Shown here piece by piece: positions 27,400-36,387 of a stretch of 64,000 nucleotides of DNA. Both the position numbers and the translations under genes were made by a program. Origin of the DNA: Pararhizobium capsulatum DSM 1112 (GTDB taxonomy: Bacteria > Pseudomonadota > Alphaproteobacteria > Rhizobiales > Rhizobiaceae). Below the pieces are notes generated by a model. That model searched no databases. It had not been told where the DNA came from and worked only from the letters and a program-made list of their open reading frames with translations. The stretch spans positions 496,001 through 560,000 of the forward strand of contig NZ_JAUSVF010000002.1 of NCBI RefSeq assembly GCF_030814475.1, in the 5' to 3' direction. Position 1 is the first letter of the stretch. Each line of letters begins with the position of its first letter.

Positions 27400-28273
27400 G
27401 GCATCAGCGCTGCCGATCGGGGCGATGCCGCCCCGATCAAATGTGAAGGCAGCGCTAATCGTTCTCTGTTCCTTCGCGGTGTTTTCTGGCACGGATGCAC
27501 TGGTGAAGCTCCTGAGCGGCCACTTTCCCGTGCCGCAGGTGACCTTCATGGTCACGGTCGCCGCTCTCGTTTTTGTCATCGGGTCTGCCGTCGTCTCAGG
27601 ACGCGGGCGAGCCCTCTGGCCACGCCATCCAGGCCTTGCCTTTGTGCGCGCGGCTCTGCTCGCGGGCGATACGCTATTGATCTACTACGCTTTTGCGGCG
27701 TTGCCGCTTGCCGAAGCCTATGTTCTGGCCTTCCTCTCGCCGGTACTCGTCGCTGTGCTTGCCTTTGCGTTTCTCGGCGAGCGTATGTCACGGCTTGGCT
27801 GGATCGGCGTGCTGCTCGGTTTTGCCGGTGTCATCGTGGCACTGCAGCCGGGTGTCACGCCAATGAATTTTGGGCATGCTGCAGCAATCGGGTCGGCCCT
27901 GTTGTTCGCCTTCTCGCTCGTCCTGTTGCGGCGGACAAAAGCAACGGAATCCGATACGGCGCTGGTTGCGAGCCTGCTCGTGGTCCTGAGTGTGCTTTCG
28001 TTGGCTGTTGCTCTTGCCGGCGAGGGCTTCAAGCCCGTCGTTTCGACTGACATCGCGATTGTTGCTGCGGCCGGGCTACTGCTTTTTGGCGGTCACGCGC
28101 TTCTCGTGCGCGCCTTTCGTCTGGGCGACGCCTCGGTTGTCGCCCCTTTCCAATACAGCCAGATTGTCTGGGGCTGCCTCTATGGTGCCCTGCTGTTTGG
28201 TGCACCCATTGAAATCCACACCCTTGCCGGCGCCGTGATCATTATTCTGTCCGGCTGGCTGGTCCTGAAATAA
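27389..28273 (+). CDS. EamA/DMT-family membrane transporter
   Basis: A protein of 294 residues from ATG 27389 (MPAEASALP), overlapping the permease end by 11 bp. It has about ten hydrophobic helices in two EamA repeats ([59 protein letters not shown], the conserved end of repeat one; [16 protein letters not shown] in repeat two). Such proteins export metabolites or take up small solutes. Inside an uptake operon it may release an end product such as an unused amino acid, which is inference. Confidence 0.85.
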   Translation: MPAEASALPIGAMPPRSNVKAALIVLCSFAVFSGTDALVKLLSGHFPVPQVTFMVTVAALVFVIGSAVVSGRGRALWPRHPGLAFVRAALLAGDTLLIYYAFAALPLAEAYVLAFLSPVLVAVLAFAFLGERMSRLGWIGVLLGFAGVIVALQPGVTPMNFGHAAAIGSALLFAFSLVLLRRTKATESDTALVASLLVVLSVLSLAVALAGEGFKPVVSTDIAIVAAAGLLLFGGHALLVRAFRLGDASVVAPFQYSQIVWGCLYGALLFGAPIEIHTLAGAVIIILSGWLVLK

Positions 28274-28287
28274 CCGGAGGAGAATTC

Positions 28288-29028
28288 ATGCCGCACGATA
28301 CCGAAATCAAGCTAACCAGCGTGCATAAGTGGTACGGGCAGTATCATGCCCTTGATGACATCAATCTGGATGTCGCCAAGAAAGAACGTATCGTCATCTG
28401 TGGGCCTTCCGGCTCTGGAAAATCCACGTTGATCCGCTGCATCAACCGGCTGGAAACGCACCAGCAGGGCAAGATCGTCGTCGGTGGTATCGAGTTGACG
28501 GAAAACGAGAAGAACATCGATGAGGTGCGCCGCGAAGTGGGCATGGTGTTCCAGCACTTCAACCTCTTCCCGCATCTGACGATTCTTGAAAACTGCATTC
28601 TGGCGCCAGTCTGGGTTCGCAAGATGAGCAAGCCCAAGGCCACGGAGATTGCCATGCACTTTCTCGAGCGTGTCAAAATCCCCGAACAGGCCAACAAATA
28701 TCCGGGCCACCTTTCCGGCGGACAGCAGCAGCGCGTGGCTATCGCCCGGGCACTCTGCATGAACCCCAAGGTCATGCTGTTCGATGAGCCGACTTCCGCA
28801 CTCGATCCAGAAATGGTCAAGGAAGTGCTGGATACGATGGTGTCGCTGGCGCAGGAAGGCATGACGATGATCTGCGTGACCCACGAAATGGGCTTTGCCC
28901 GTCAAGTGGCCGACCGGGTAATCTTCATGGATCAGGGTCGCGTGGTGGAAGAGGCCGCACCTGCGGAGTTCTTCGACAATCCGCGGAACGAACGCAGCCG
29001 GCTGTTCCTTAGCCAGATTTTGCATTGA
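28288..29028 (+). CDS. Polar amino acid ABC transporter ATPase (GlnQ/HisP type)
   Basis: A protein of 246 residues from ATG 28288 with GGAGGAG upstream. All ABC ATPase motifs are present: Walker [11 protein letters not shown]-loop [13 protein letters not shown], signature [15 protein letters not shown], Walker [15 protein letters not shown], and the H-loop ICVTHEMGF. Last gene of the transporter operon 24240-29028. It energises uptake with the permease at 26428. Confidence 0.95.
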   Translation: MPHDTEIKLTSVHKWYGQYHALDDINLDVAKKERIVICGPSGSGKSTLIRCINRLETHQQGKIVVGGIELTENEKNIDEVRREVGMVFQHFNLFPHLTILENCILAPVWVRKMSKPKATEIAMHFLERVKIPEQANKYPGHLSGGQQQRVAIARALCMNPKVMLFDEPTSALDPEMVKEVLDTMVSLAQEGMTMICVTHEMGFARQVADRVIFMDQGRVVEEAAPAEFFDNPRNERSRLFLSQILH

Positions 29029-29117
29029 GGAGCAGCGCTGATACCAGGCATTGAGATCTCTTGGGCGAGGTAGGATCTATGCTACTCATTTAAAACGAGA
29101 TGTAGCAGAAGGTTTGG

Positions 29118-29398
29118 ACCAAGAAATCGGCCGAAAAATTCAGCCTTACCATGACGCCGGAGATGCTGCGCCTGATCCGTGAGACGGTGGATGCAGGCGA
29201 ATATGCTTCCACGAGTGAGGTCGTGCGCGATGCCATGCGCCTCTGGCAACGCGAACGGCAGAACATGCCGAGCGTCTGAACGCTATCCGCAACTCCCTCG
29301 AAGATCCTCGCCCCAGCCTTAGCGTTGATGAAGCGGAAGCGGCACTGCGTCTATTCATGGATGAGCAGGAAAATGCTTTCGCCCATGCAGCGCCTTAA
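29118..29398 (+). pseudogene. parD: ParD-like antitoxin, frameshifted, no start codon
   Basis: The reading KFSLTMTPEMLRLIRETVDAGEYASTSEVVRDAMRLWQRERQ is a ribbon-helix-helix antitoxin. After about 29258 a missing G leads to an early stop (NMPSV*). One frame over it continues EHAERLNAIRNSLEDPRPSLSVDEAEAAL..FMDEQE. No in-frame ATG precedes the ribbon strand; an internal ATG at 29151 is all that remains. The pair overlaps parE as in intact systems. Confidence 0.7.
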
Positions 29399-29732
29399 GG
29401 TCACGTATCGACTGGAAGCCTTCGCCGACCTCAAACAGATCAATATCGACATCGCGCTGCTGAGCCAGAGCCGCGCTCTTGCCATTTGGATTCCCGAGCG
29501 GATCATGGCGTGCGGCAAGATCGGCGACGCCCCGCATGGACGATGCCCCGGGTGACGATCTTCAAGTCGGGTTGCGAACTGTGCCGTCGAACGATCGGGA
29601 GTAATCGCCTATAACGTGACGGATGTGGTGGTCATCACAAACATTTTCCATAGCCGCGAGAACTATGTAGCCCTCTGCGAGGGAACAGCGCCTTCCGACG
29701 ACAAGAGAGCGGATGTACAGGAGGAACAGTAA
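29385..29732 (+). pseudogene. parE: ParE-like toxin with two compensating frameshifts
   Basis: ATG 29385 opens MQRLKVTYRLEAFADLKQI, typical of RelE/ParE toxins (gyrase poisons). A shift near 29545 leads to a stop at 29553-29555. The coding sense runs one frame over as GDDLQVGLRTVP and returns to the first frame at about 29586 as ERSGVIAYNVTDVVVITNIFHSRENYVAL, with the normal ParE C-terminus. No full toxin can be made. It lies between the two halves of the catabolic island. Confidence 0.7.
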
Positions 29733-29733
29733 C

Positions 29734-30546
29734 CTAAAGCGGCTGCGGTTTCTGCGGGAAACCGCCGACATGGCCGCAAGTGCGTGCGGCGCATTCGCGG
29801 CCTGAGACGAGGCTGGTTTCGAGACTGCCGCCAGCGATATAGGCATGCAAAAACCCGGCGATGAAGCTATCGCCTGCTCCCGTAGTATCAGCAACATCAA
29901 CCGCGAGAATGCCCGTTTCGGCCAGCACGGTCCCATCAGTCGCCGCCGACCCCTCGCCGCCCCGCGTCACCACGGCCAGCTTCGCCCCGCTATCAAGAAA
30001 CACCTTCATCATCGCGTCGGCCTTCTCGCGGTTCTCGCCGGCTGAGCCGAACGCGATACGCAGGCTGTCTACGCCGAGATGCATCTGATCATTGTTGACC
30101 GAGACATCCTGCGAAACGCTGGTGCCGGCTTCTGCCATCCTGCGTCTTACAAGCCCCCGGTCTGCAATCCAGCCGATATGCACATGATCCATGCCGGCAA
30201 GCGCAGCAAAATCATCCTCGCTCGGGAGATAGTTCTGGCAAACCCCGAAATCCTCATGGGCGAAGATGCGGTCGCCAGTCTCTGTAATGTCGATATTCGT
30301 ATAGGCGGTTTCACCGTCCAGCATCTGCAGGTGGTCTACCCGCACATCCATCTCCGCCAACAGATCGCGGGTGCGCGCGCCATCGGCGTCCCGACCGACC
30401 GCGCCAAAATAGAAGACCGCGTGGCCCAGCATGGCGAGCTGGACGGCAACATTGATGGCATTGCCGCCGATCAGCGACTGGCCGACAGGCAACTGGAAGC
30501 GATCAACACAGTTGTCGCCGACGACGGCGAAGCGGTAGCGGGACAT
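29734..30546 (-). CDS. PfkB-family sugar kinase (FrlD-like)
   Basis: A protein of 270 residues from ATG 30546. The N-terminal VVGDNCVDRF and LIGGNAINVAVQLAMLG (substrate-binding GGN motif) and the C-terminal DTTGAGDSFIAGFL with the catalytic Asp are classical PfkB. It lies 121 bp downstream of the FrlB-like gene. In fructoselysine systems FrlD phosphorylates the Amadori compound at C6 and FrlB then cleaves it. The same roles are proposed here from sequence type and context. The substrate amine is not known. Confidence 0.75.
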   Translation of the reverse strand: MSRYRFAVVGDNCVDRFQLPVGQSLIGGNAINVAVQLAMLGHAVFYFGAVGRDADGARTRDLLAEMDVRVDHLQMLDGETAYTNIDITETGDRIFAHEDFGVCQNYLPSEDDFAALAGMDHVHIGWIADRGLVRRRMAEAGTSVSQDVSVNNDQMHLGVDSLRIAFGSAGENREKADAMMKVFLDSGAKLAVVTRGGEGSAATDGTVLAETGILAVDVADTTGAGDSFIAGFLHAYIAGGSLETSLVSGRECAARTCGHVGGFPQKPQPL

Positions 30547-30667
30547 GGAACCTCGAATGCTCTGTCACAATGTCAAGGCCGCGACCGTCGTTGCGACGAT
30601 CACGGCCCGTATTCGATGGAAAGCCCGGCGTCGGAGCCTTCCGATTGCGCATGATGCCGATGGCGGC

Positions 30668-31681
30668 TTAGTAGGCAACCTTCTTGTAGTAGCGGCGCGT
30701 CGTCAGCGGATGGTTGCGCATGACTTCGAGGTGGGCGCTGATGCGCTCCAGTACCGTTGCAAGCAGGATCGGCGAGATCAGCCCACGCACTTCAGCCGAG
30801 ATCCCCGGCAGTTCGAAGCCGGCCGTGTCGAGCACAGTAAGCTTGTCGGTATAGTTCGGCGCGAAATTTTCGACGCGATCGGCAACCGGACGGCACTCGT
30901 CTTCGCCCTTGAACAGAATGACGCTGACGTTCTTTTCGACGAGCTCCAGCGTGCCGTGGAAGAAGTCCGACGCATGGACCGGGCGAGTGCGGATCCACTG
31001 CATTTCTTCGAGAATGCACATACCGTAGTAGAAGGCCTCGGGCCAAACGTTCCCGGCGCCAGTGACGATATGGTAGTCGGAGCCGGCCAGGGTCTTGGCA
31101 AAACCTTCGGCCTTGCCTTCATAGGCACGCTTGACCTCGAGCAGGAGCTTGGGAAGGCTCTGCAGTTCGCCGATCAGCTCGTCGTAATTAGTGATCTCGC
31201 CGCGGTGCTTCATGATCGACAATGCGACGAACAACGACTGCAGATAGAAGGATTCGCAGGATGTATCGTCTTCCGCAAAATTGACGAAGACATGATCGCC
31301 ACCCTTGCCGAGAGGGGTTTCCTCATGGCCGACGAGCGTCAGGACGGTCGCGCCGATTTCCTTGATCTTGCCAAGCAGAGCAACGCTCTCCTTGGTCGTG
31401 CCGGATAGCGACGGCATCACGACGATCGAGTTCTTCGTGAGGTTTGCCGAGCCGGTGATGACAAGTTCGGCCGTCAGGTCGATGAAGGACGGGAAGCGCG
31501 ACTTGCGCTGCAGCAGCTGGTAGGCAGGCTGCATCAGGATCGCGGCGCCCCCGGTTCCCAGGAAGAACACGTTCTCGGCGCCCGCGGCAATGCAAGCCCC
31601 GATCACGTCGTCGAAGCGCTGTGCAAGGCCGGCGGCGCCAGACTGGATACGCAGGAATCTTTCTTCGTCAAAATTCAGCAT
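30668..31681 (-). CDS. SIS-domain protein, FrlB-like fructosamine-6-phosphate deglycase
   Basis: A protein of 337 residues from ATG 31681 (MLNFDEERFLRIQSGAAG), with AGAG upstream. Two SIS folds are present: NVFFLGTGGAAILMQPAYQLL, then VVMPSLSGTTKESV with the phosphate-binding Ser/Thr run, and later HASDFFHGTLELVEKNV. The C-terminus RRYYKKVAY resembles the RRYY..VEY end of E. coli FrlB. FrlB-type enzymes split fructoselysine 6-phosphate into glucose 6-phosphate and lysine. The gene is divergent from the GntR gene and preceded by an operator-like motif. The kinase follows on the same strand. Confidence 0.78.
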   Translation of the reverse strand: MLNFDEERFLRIQSGAAGLAQRFDDVIGACIAAGAENVFFLGTGGAAILMQPAYQLLQRKSRFPSFIDLTAELVITGSANLTKNSIVVMPSLSGTTKESVALLGKIKEIGATVLTLVGHEETPLGKGGDHVFVNFAEDDTSCESFYLQSLFVALSIMKHRGEITNYDELIGELQSLPKLLLEVKRAYEGKAEGFAKTLAGSDYHIVTGAGNVWPEAFYYGMCILEEMQWIRTRPVHASDFFHGTLELVEKNVSVILFKGEDECRPVADRVENFAPNYTDKLTVLDTAGFELPGISAEVRGLISPILLATVLERISAHLEVMRNHPLTTRRYYKKVAY

Positions 31682-31743
31682 GGAAAACTCTCTGTTGTCA
31701 TGATCATGGCTGATCGTCTCACACCTTGCCGTTCCCGACAATG

Positions 31744-31761
31744 TTGTAAGACAACTGACAT
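31744..31761. promoter_or_regulatory. Putative GntR operator, site 2
   Basis: TTGTAAGACAACTGACAT lies 62 bp upstream of the SIS gene start. It matches site 1 (24189, inverted) at 14 of 18 positions. A shorter related motif is at 31875. Confidence 0.6.
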
Positions 31762-31874
31762 CTTTGTTTTGGCGTGTCAAGAGGCGTTTATTTCGCTCCG
31801 CTGCCGGTAGCCTCTCTTCACCCTTCTCTTCAACGAATTTCTCCATCTGAGGCGCTTGCTTGACGTTTGAGTAT

Positions 31875-31885
31875 TTGTCAGACAA
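31875..31885. promoter_or_regulatory. Putative GntR operator, half-type site 3
   Basis: TTGTCAGACAA is a near-palindrome sharing TTGTCAGACA with site 1. It is 23 bp before the GntR start and could serve autoregulation. Confidence 0.5.
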
Positions 31886-31908
31886 GAAGGCAATATTACC
31901 AAAACACG

Positions 31909-32652
31909 ATGAGGACTGCCTTGGACGAGCCCCTTCGCGATACGCGCACTCTGGTGATCCAGCTTCGTGATCGCATTGCCGAATTGATCCGGAATGAGGC
32001 CCTTCAGCCGGGCGACAAGTTGCCCACCGAGGCGCAGCTCACCGCCCGTTTCAAGATCTCGCGCCCAGCCTTGCGCGAGGCTCTGAAACTCCTGGAGCAG
32101 GACGACATCATCTATGTGGAGCACGGTCGGGGCCGCTTCGTCTCGGCCATCTCGGCCGTGCAGGTCGATCGGCCGATCACCGTGTTCGAAAGCGTCACTG
32201 ATATGGCGCGGCAATACGGTTATACACCCCGCAACAAGGTCCTCTCAATTTCCGAAGAGGCCCCGGACGCCACGATCTCCAAGCAATTGCGCCTGGAAGA
32301 CGGTGAGCGCGTCATCCGCATCGAGCGACTTCGGCTCGAAGACGATACGCCGATCATGTACTGTCTTGACTACGTGCCACGCAGCATCATTTCTGCGCGC
32401 CTTTACGATATCGACTGGAGTGGTTCACTTCTCTCCCTGCTGGAGCAACACAAGCAACGACCACGCATGTCGTCCGCATCCGTGACGGCAGTCATGCTTC
32501 CCGATGATGTCGTCGAGCGCAACGACCTCAGAGACTTCGGCCCTGCTTTGCTGATCACGGAAACCTGTTTCAGCGCGGCGGGCGTGCCGGTCATCTACGC
32601 GATCGACTACCACCGCGGCAGCCACTTTTCCTTCAGCCTCGTGCGCAAATAG
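31909..32652 (+). CDS. GntR/UTRA-family regulator
   Basis: A protein of 247 residues from ATG 31909; a TTG at 31867 is in frame but overlaps site 3. The winged helix is IQLRDRIAELIRNEALQPGDKLPTEAQLTARFKISRPALREALKLLEQDDIIYVEHGRGRFV. The UTRA ligand domain follows, ending VIYAIDYHRGSHFSFSLVRK. UTRA proteins bind phosphorylated sugars or similar metabolites. Likely ligand here: the phosphorylated Amadori compound. It is divergent from the SIS gene and its proposed sites also lie before the transporter operon. Confidence 0.85.
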   Translation: MRTALDEPLRDTRTLVIQLRDRIAELIRNEALQPGDKLPTEAQLTARFKISRPALREALKLLEQDDIIYVEHGRGRFVSAISAVQVDRPITVFESVTDMARQYGYTPRNKVLSISEEAPDATISKQLRLEDGERVIRIERLRLEDDTPIMYCLDYVPRSIISARLYDIDWSGSLLSLLEQHKQRPRMSSASVTAVMLPDDVVERNDLRDFGPALLITETCFSAAGVPVIYAIDYHRGSHFSFSLVRK

Positions 32653-32727
32653 GCCCTCCTCGTAACGCTAGACCTTGCCTATCATCTGCCAGGGGCGGGC
32701 GTCCAAAGGTATCGAGGTTTGCCAAAC

Positions 32728-33600
32728 TTACTGTTGGCTGGATGCAAGGCGCAGCAAATAGGCGCCGTACTTGCTCTTGCCGAGCGTATCCGCCAAAGCC
32801 ATGAGCTTGCCGACATCGATATAGCCCTGTCTGAAGGCGACTTCTTCCGGTGCTGCAATTTTGAAGCCCTGGCGTCGTTCCAGCGTGCCGACAAAATCAG
32901 ACGCATCGAGAAGACTTTCAGGCGTGCCGGTGTCCAGCCAGGCATAACCACGCCCCATCAGTTCGACGGAAAGCTCTCCTTGTGCAAGGTAGACATTGTT
33001 GAGGTCGGTAATCTCAAGTTCTCCGCGCGGGGATGGCTTCAGGTTTGCGGCGCGCTCAACCACTTTTTCGTCGTAGAAATAGAGACCCGTTACGGCCCAG
33101 TTTGACCTTGGTTGTTTTGGTTTTTCCTCAATCGAAACCGCCTGTCGTTTTTCGTCAAATTCGACAACACCATATCGTTCCGGGTCGGTCACATGATAGG
33201 CGAACACGGTCGCTCCCTCTGTGCGATCGACTGCTGATTTCATCAGTTCGGGTAGCCCATGCCCGAAGAAGATATTGTCACCAAGCACCAGGGCGCAGCG
33301 CTCGCCGTTGATGAAGTCCGCGCCGAGGATGAAGGCCTGGGCGAGGCCGTCCGGGGATGGTTGCGCGGTGTAGCTGATGGAAATGCCCCATTGGGAACCA
33401 TCACCCAACAGGCGTTTGAAGGCTTCGGACTCGTGCGGCGTGGTAATGATCAGGATGTCGCGGATGCCGGCGAGCATGAGCGTGGTCAGCGGGTAGTAGA
33501 TCATCGGCTTGTCGTAGATCGGCATCAGCTGCTTGGAGATCGCCAAGGTGATCGGATGCAGGCGAGAGCCCGTGCCGCCCGCGAGGATGATGCCCTTCAT
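32728..33600 (-). CDS. rfbA: Glucose-1-phosphate thymidylyltransferase (RmlA)
   Basis: A protein of 290 residues from ATG 33600 ([24 protein letters not shown]). The nucleotide-binding loop GGTGSRLHP and KPMIYYPL are present, as are LGDNIFFG and the C-terminal [15 protein letters not shown]. It makes dTDP-glucose from glucose 1-phosphate and dTTP, step one of dTDP-L-rhamnose synthesis. Its start overlaps the rfbD stop (ATGA). Last gene of the operon rfbC-B-D-A on the minus strand. Confidence 0.95.
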   Translation of the reverse strand: MKGIILAGGTGSRLHPITLAISKQLMPIYDKPMIYYPLTTLMLAGIRDILIITTPHESEAFKRLLGDGSQWGISISYTAQPSPDGLAQAFILGADFINGERCALVLGDNIFFGHGLPELMKSAVDRTEGATVFAYHVTDPERYGVVEFDEKRQAVSIEEKPKQPRSNWAVTGLYFYDEKVVERAANLKPSPRGELEITDLNNVYLAQGELSVELMGRGYAWLDTGTPESLLDASDFVGTLERRQGFKIAAPEEVAFRQGYIDVGKLMALADTLGKSKYGAYLLRLASSQQ

Positions 33601-34499
33601 GCCGTCTCTCCTTTGCGCGCCTGTCCGATCAGACGATCGAGCACAGCAGTTGTTGAGGCCTGCCAATGGGGCAAGCTTATGCCATAAGTCGCATCCAGCT
33701 TGTCGGTCGACAGCCGCGAGTTTTGTGGACGCTTTGCAGGCGTAGGATAGTCCGAAGTCGAGATCGGCCTCACCGTGACCAACTTCCCGGTTCGCTGCTC
33801 AAGCCCATTGAAGATTTCACGGGCAAAATCCGCCCAACTTGCCTCCCCTTCGGCAGCAAGATGGAAAATACCGCGCAAGCGCTGATCCGGGTCGGATTTC
33901 AGGCGCAAAGCGATCCGAATAAGTGCATCGGCGATATCGTGAGCCGAGGTCGGGCGGCCGAACTGGTCGGCAACGACACCGACTTCGTCGCGGCTCTCCG
34001 CAAGCCGCAGCATCGTCTTCAGAAAGTTGGCGCCGTTTGCGGAATAGACCCAGGCCGTGCGCAGGATTGCGTGGTTGTCGGTCGCATCCGCCACCTGACG
34101 CTCGCCTTCGAGTTTCGACGCTCCGTAAACCGAAAGTGGACCGGTTGCATCGTCCTCGATATAGGAGGCAGCCTTGCTTCCATCGAAGACATAGTCGGTC
34201 GAAAGATGAAGCAATGGAACGCCAATCTGCGCGGCAGCCCGCGCCACAGCCCCTACCCCCACGGCATTGACGGCAAACGCGAGTTCGGGCTCGCTCTCGG
34301 CCTTATCGACGGCCGTATAGGCTGCCGCCGACACGATCACATCCGGCTTTGCCGCCACGAGCGCGCGAGACACGCTTGCCTCGTCGGTCAAATCCATCTC
34401 CGGCCGGCCGACCGTGGTGAGTTCGACGCCAAGGCTTGAAGCCTGCTCGACCATCGCCTGAACGACCTGTCCCTGTTTTCCGGTTACCGCGATGCGCAT
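33597..34499 (-). CDS. rfbD: dTDP-4-dehydrorhamnose reductase (RmlD)
   Basis: A protein of 300 residues from ATG 34499 ([20 protein letters not shown]). A Rossmann start and the catalytic region [19 protein letters not shown]...[12 protein letters not shown] with the YxxxK pair are visible. It reduces dTDP-4-keto-L-rhamnose to dTDP-L-rhamnose with NADPH. The start is two bases after the rfbB stop, and the stop overlaps rfbA. Confidence 0.94.
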   Translation of the reverse strand: MRIAVTGKQGQVVQAMVEQASSLGVELTTVGRPEMDLTDEASVSRALVAAKPDVIVSAAAYTAVDKAESEPELAFAVNAVGVGAVARAAAQIGVPLLHLSTDYVFDGSKAASYIEDDATGPLSVYGASKLEGERQVADATDNHAILRTAWVYSANGANFLKTMLRLAESRDEVGVVADQFGRPTSAHDIADALIRIALRLKSDPDQRLRGIFHLAAEGEASWADFAREIFNGLEQRTGKLVTVRPISTSDYPTPAKRPQNSRLSTDKLDATYGISLPHWQASTTAVLDRLIGQARKGETA

Positions 34500-34501
34500 C
34501 C

Positions 34502-35554
34502 TCACCCTTTCAGAACGCCGAGACGTTCGCCGGAGTAAACCCCTTGGCGCAGCGGTTTCCACCACCAGTCATTGGCGAGATACCAGTCGACAGTCTTGGC
34601 GATGCCGCTGTCGAAATCCTCCTCCGCCTTCCAGCCGAGTTCCGTCTCCAGCTTCGTTGCATCGATCGCGTACCGCGCGTCGTGACCCGGGCGGTCCGTG
34701 ACATAGGAGATCAGCTTCTCATGCGGCGCGCTTGTTGTTTTGCGTTCATCCATCAGGGCGCAGACACGCTGGACCACGTCGATGTTGCGGCGTTCGTTGC
34801 GACCGCCGACATTGTATTTCTCGCCCAGGCGGCCATGCCCGGCGATAAGATGCAGCGCCCGGGCATGATCCTCGACATAAAGCCAATCCCGGATATTGGC
34901 GCCGTTGCCGTAAACAGGCAGCGGCTTTCCTTCCATGGCATTGAGAATGATCAGCGGGATCAGCTTTTCCGGGAAATGATAAGGCCCGTAATTGTTCGAG
35001 CAGTTGGAAACCACCACAGGCAGGCCGTAAGTGCGGTGCCAGGCGATGGCGAGGTGATCGCTGGCGGCTTTCGATGCCGAATAGGGAGAGGATGGGTCAT
35101 AGGACGTTTCCTCTTCGAAGAGCCCTTCGTCGCCAAGAGATCCATAGACTTCGTCGGTCGATACATGAAGAAAGCGGAAGGCAGACTTCCGCTCCGACGC
35201 CAAGTCATTCCAATAGTGGCGCGCTGCCTCCAGGAGGGCAAAGGTGCCGACGATATTCGTCTGAATGAAATCCCCGGCCCCCGTGATAGAACGATCAACG
35301 TGGCTCTCGGCTGCCAGATGCATGATCCGGTCCGGCTGGAAGCCCTCGATCGCCCCGGTCATTGCGGCCCGGTCGGCAATATCTGCCTTGAGGAAACGAT
35401 GGTTCGGAGCGTTTTCGATCTGCTTCAACGAGGCGAGATTGCCGGCATAGGTGAGCTTGTCGACCGTCAGAACGTCGGCACCGACGTTTGTGACGAGATA
35501 GCGAACCAGGGCCGAACCGATGAAACCAGCACCGCCGGTCACGAGAATGCGCAT
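34502..35554 (-). CDS. rfbB: dTDP-glucose 4,6-dehydratase (RmlB)
   Basis: A protein of 350 residues from ATG 35554 ([20 protein letters not shown]). The NAD motif [19 protein letters not shown], and [13 protein letters not shown] with the YxxxK catalytic pair are present. It oxidises and dehydrates dTDP-glucose to dTDP-4-keto-6-deoxyglucose. It lies between rfbC (14 bp upstream) and rfbD. Confidence 0.95.
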   Translation of the reverse strand: MRILVTGGAGFIGSALVRYLVTNVGADVLTVDKLTYAGNLASLKQIENAPNHRFLKADIADRAAMTGAIEGFQPDRIMHLAAESHVDRSITGAGDFIQTNIVGTFALLEAARHYWNDLASERKSAFRFLHVSTDEVYGSLGDEGLFEEETSYDPSSPYSASKAASDHLAIAWHRTYGLPVVVSNCSNNYGPYHFPEKLIPLIILNAMEGKPLPVYGNGANIRDWLYVEDHARALHLIAGHGRLGEKYNVGGRNERRNIDVVQRVCALMDERKTTSAPHEKLISYVTDRPGHDARYAIDATKLETELGWKAEEDFDSGIAKTVDWYLANDWWWKPLRQGVYSGERLGVLKG

Positions 35555-35568
35555 AGTGTTTCCCCAGC

Positions 35569-36141
35569 CTATGTGTCGTCAGACGTGTAGGTGAACGCTG
35601 GCTCCAGATCTGTCAGGAAGGGTTGCACCTCGTCCTTCGCCGACAGTGTAAATCCAGCAGAGACATCGGGCCATGCAATCGCGATCGATGGGTCATTCCA
35701 GCGCAGGCCGCGATCATGGGCACCGCTGTAGGGCGCCGTTACCTTGTAATGAATGAGCGTATTGGCCTCGAGCGTCAGAAATCCGTGGGCAAAGCCTGGG
35801 GGAATCCAGAGCTGGTTTCCCTCCTCTGCCGTCAGTGTCACGCCGACCCACCGGCCATAGTCCGGCGAACCGGTGCGGATATCGACGGCGACATCGAAAA
35901 TCGACCCGTTCAAAACCCTTACGAGCTTGCCTTGGGCAAAGGGTTCCAGCTGGAAATGCAGGCCGCGAAGCGTGCCGACTTCGCGCGAAAGCGACTGGTT
36001 ATCCTGCACGAACCCGACATCTGCGACATTCTCGCGAAACCAGTGGTCCTTGAAAACTTCGGAAAAATATCCCCGGTGATCCCCAAAACGGGTAGGCGTG
36101 ATTTCCGCAATGCCGGGCAAGTCTGTCGGTTTCAAAATCAT
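35569..36141 (-). CDS. rfbC: dTDP-4-dehydrorhamnose 3,5-epimerase (RmlC)
   Basis: A protein of 190 residues from ATG 36141. A cupin-fold epimerase with [29 protein letters not shown] (catalytic His), [12 protein letters not shown], and [20 protein letters not shown]. It epimerises C3 and C5 of dTDP-4-keto-6-deoxyglucose. First gene of the rfb operon. Rhamnose probably goes into LPS or exopolysaccharide. No glycosyltransferase follows in the window. Confidence 0.95.
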   Translation of the reverse strand: MILKPTDLPGIAEITPTRFGDHRGYFSEVFKDHWFRENVADVGFVQDNQSLSREVGTLRGLHFQLEPFAQGKLVRVLNGSIFDVAVDIRTGSPDYGRWVGVTLTAEEGNQLWIPPGFAHGFLTLEANTLIHYKVTAPYSGAHDRGLRWNDPSIAIAWPDVSAGFTLSAKDEVQPFLTDLEPAFTYTSDDT

Positions 36142-36350
36142 GCTTGGCCCTGATCACTTAAGAATGGAGGTCAGCCTAACACGCTATTCCTATTCCATTT
36201 CACGTATATCTTAAATGCAGGGCGGCGCTTTTCTTTTTACCGAGGCCAGAGCCGATTAGTGACCCGCAGAGTGACCGCCACCAACGAGGGTCGCAAAACA
36301 ATTCTTGCTTCCTTGAAGGAGGCTCGTTGCCCGCGGGTCGATGCAGACCA

Positions 36351-36373
36351 AAGCGCGACCGACCGTCGCGCTT
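36351..36373. terminator. Hairpin downstream of GlpD-like gene
   Basis: AAGCGCGAC / GTCGCGCTT, a perfect 9-bp stem with a 5-base loop, 15 bp after the dehydrogenase stop. On the minus strand no real T run follows, so termination may be weak or Rho-dependent. Confidence 0.4.
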
Positions 36374-36387
36374 AATCGCGTTTTCAT

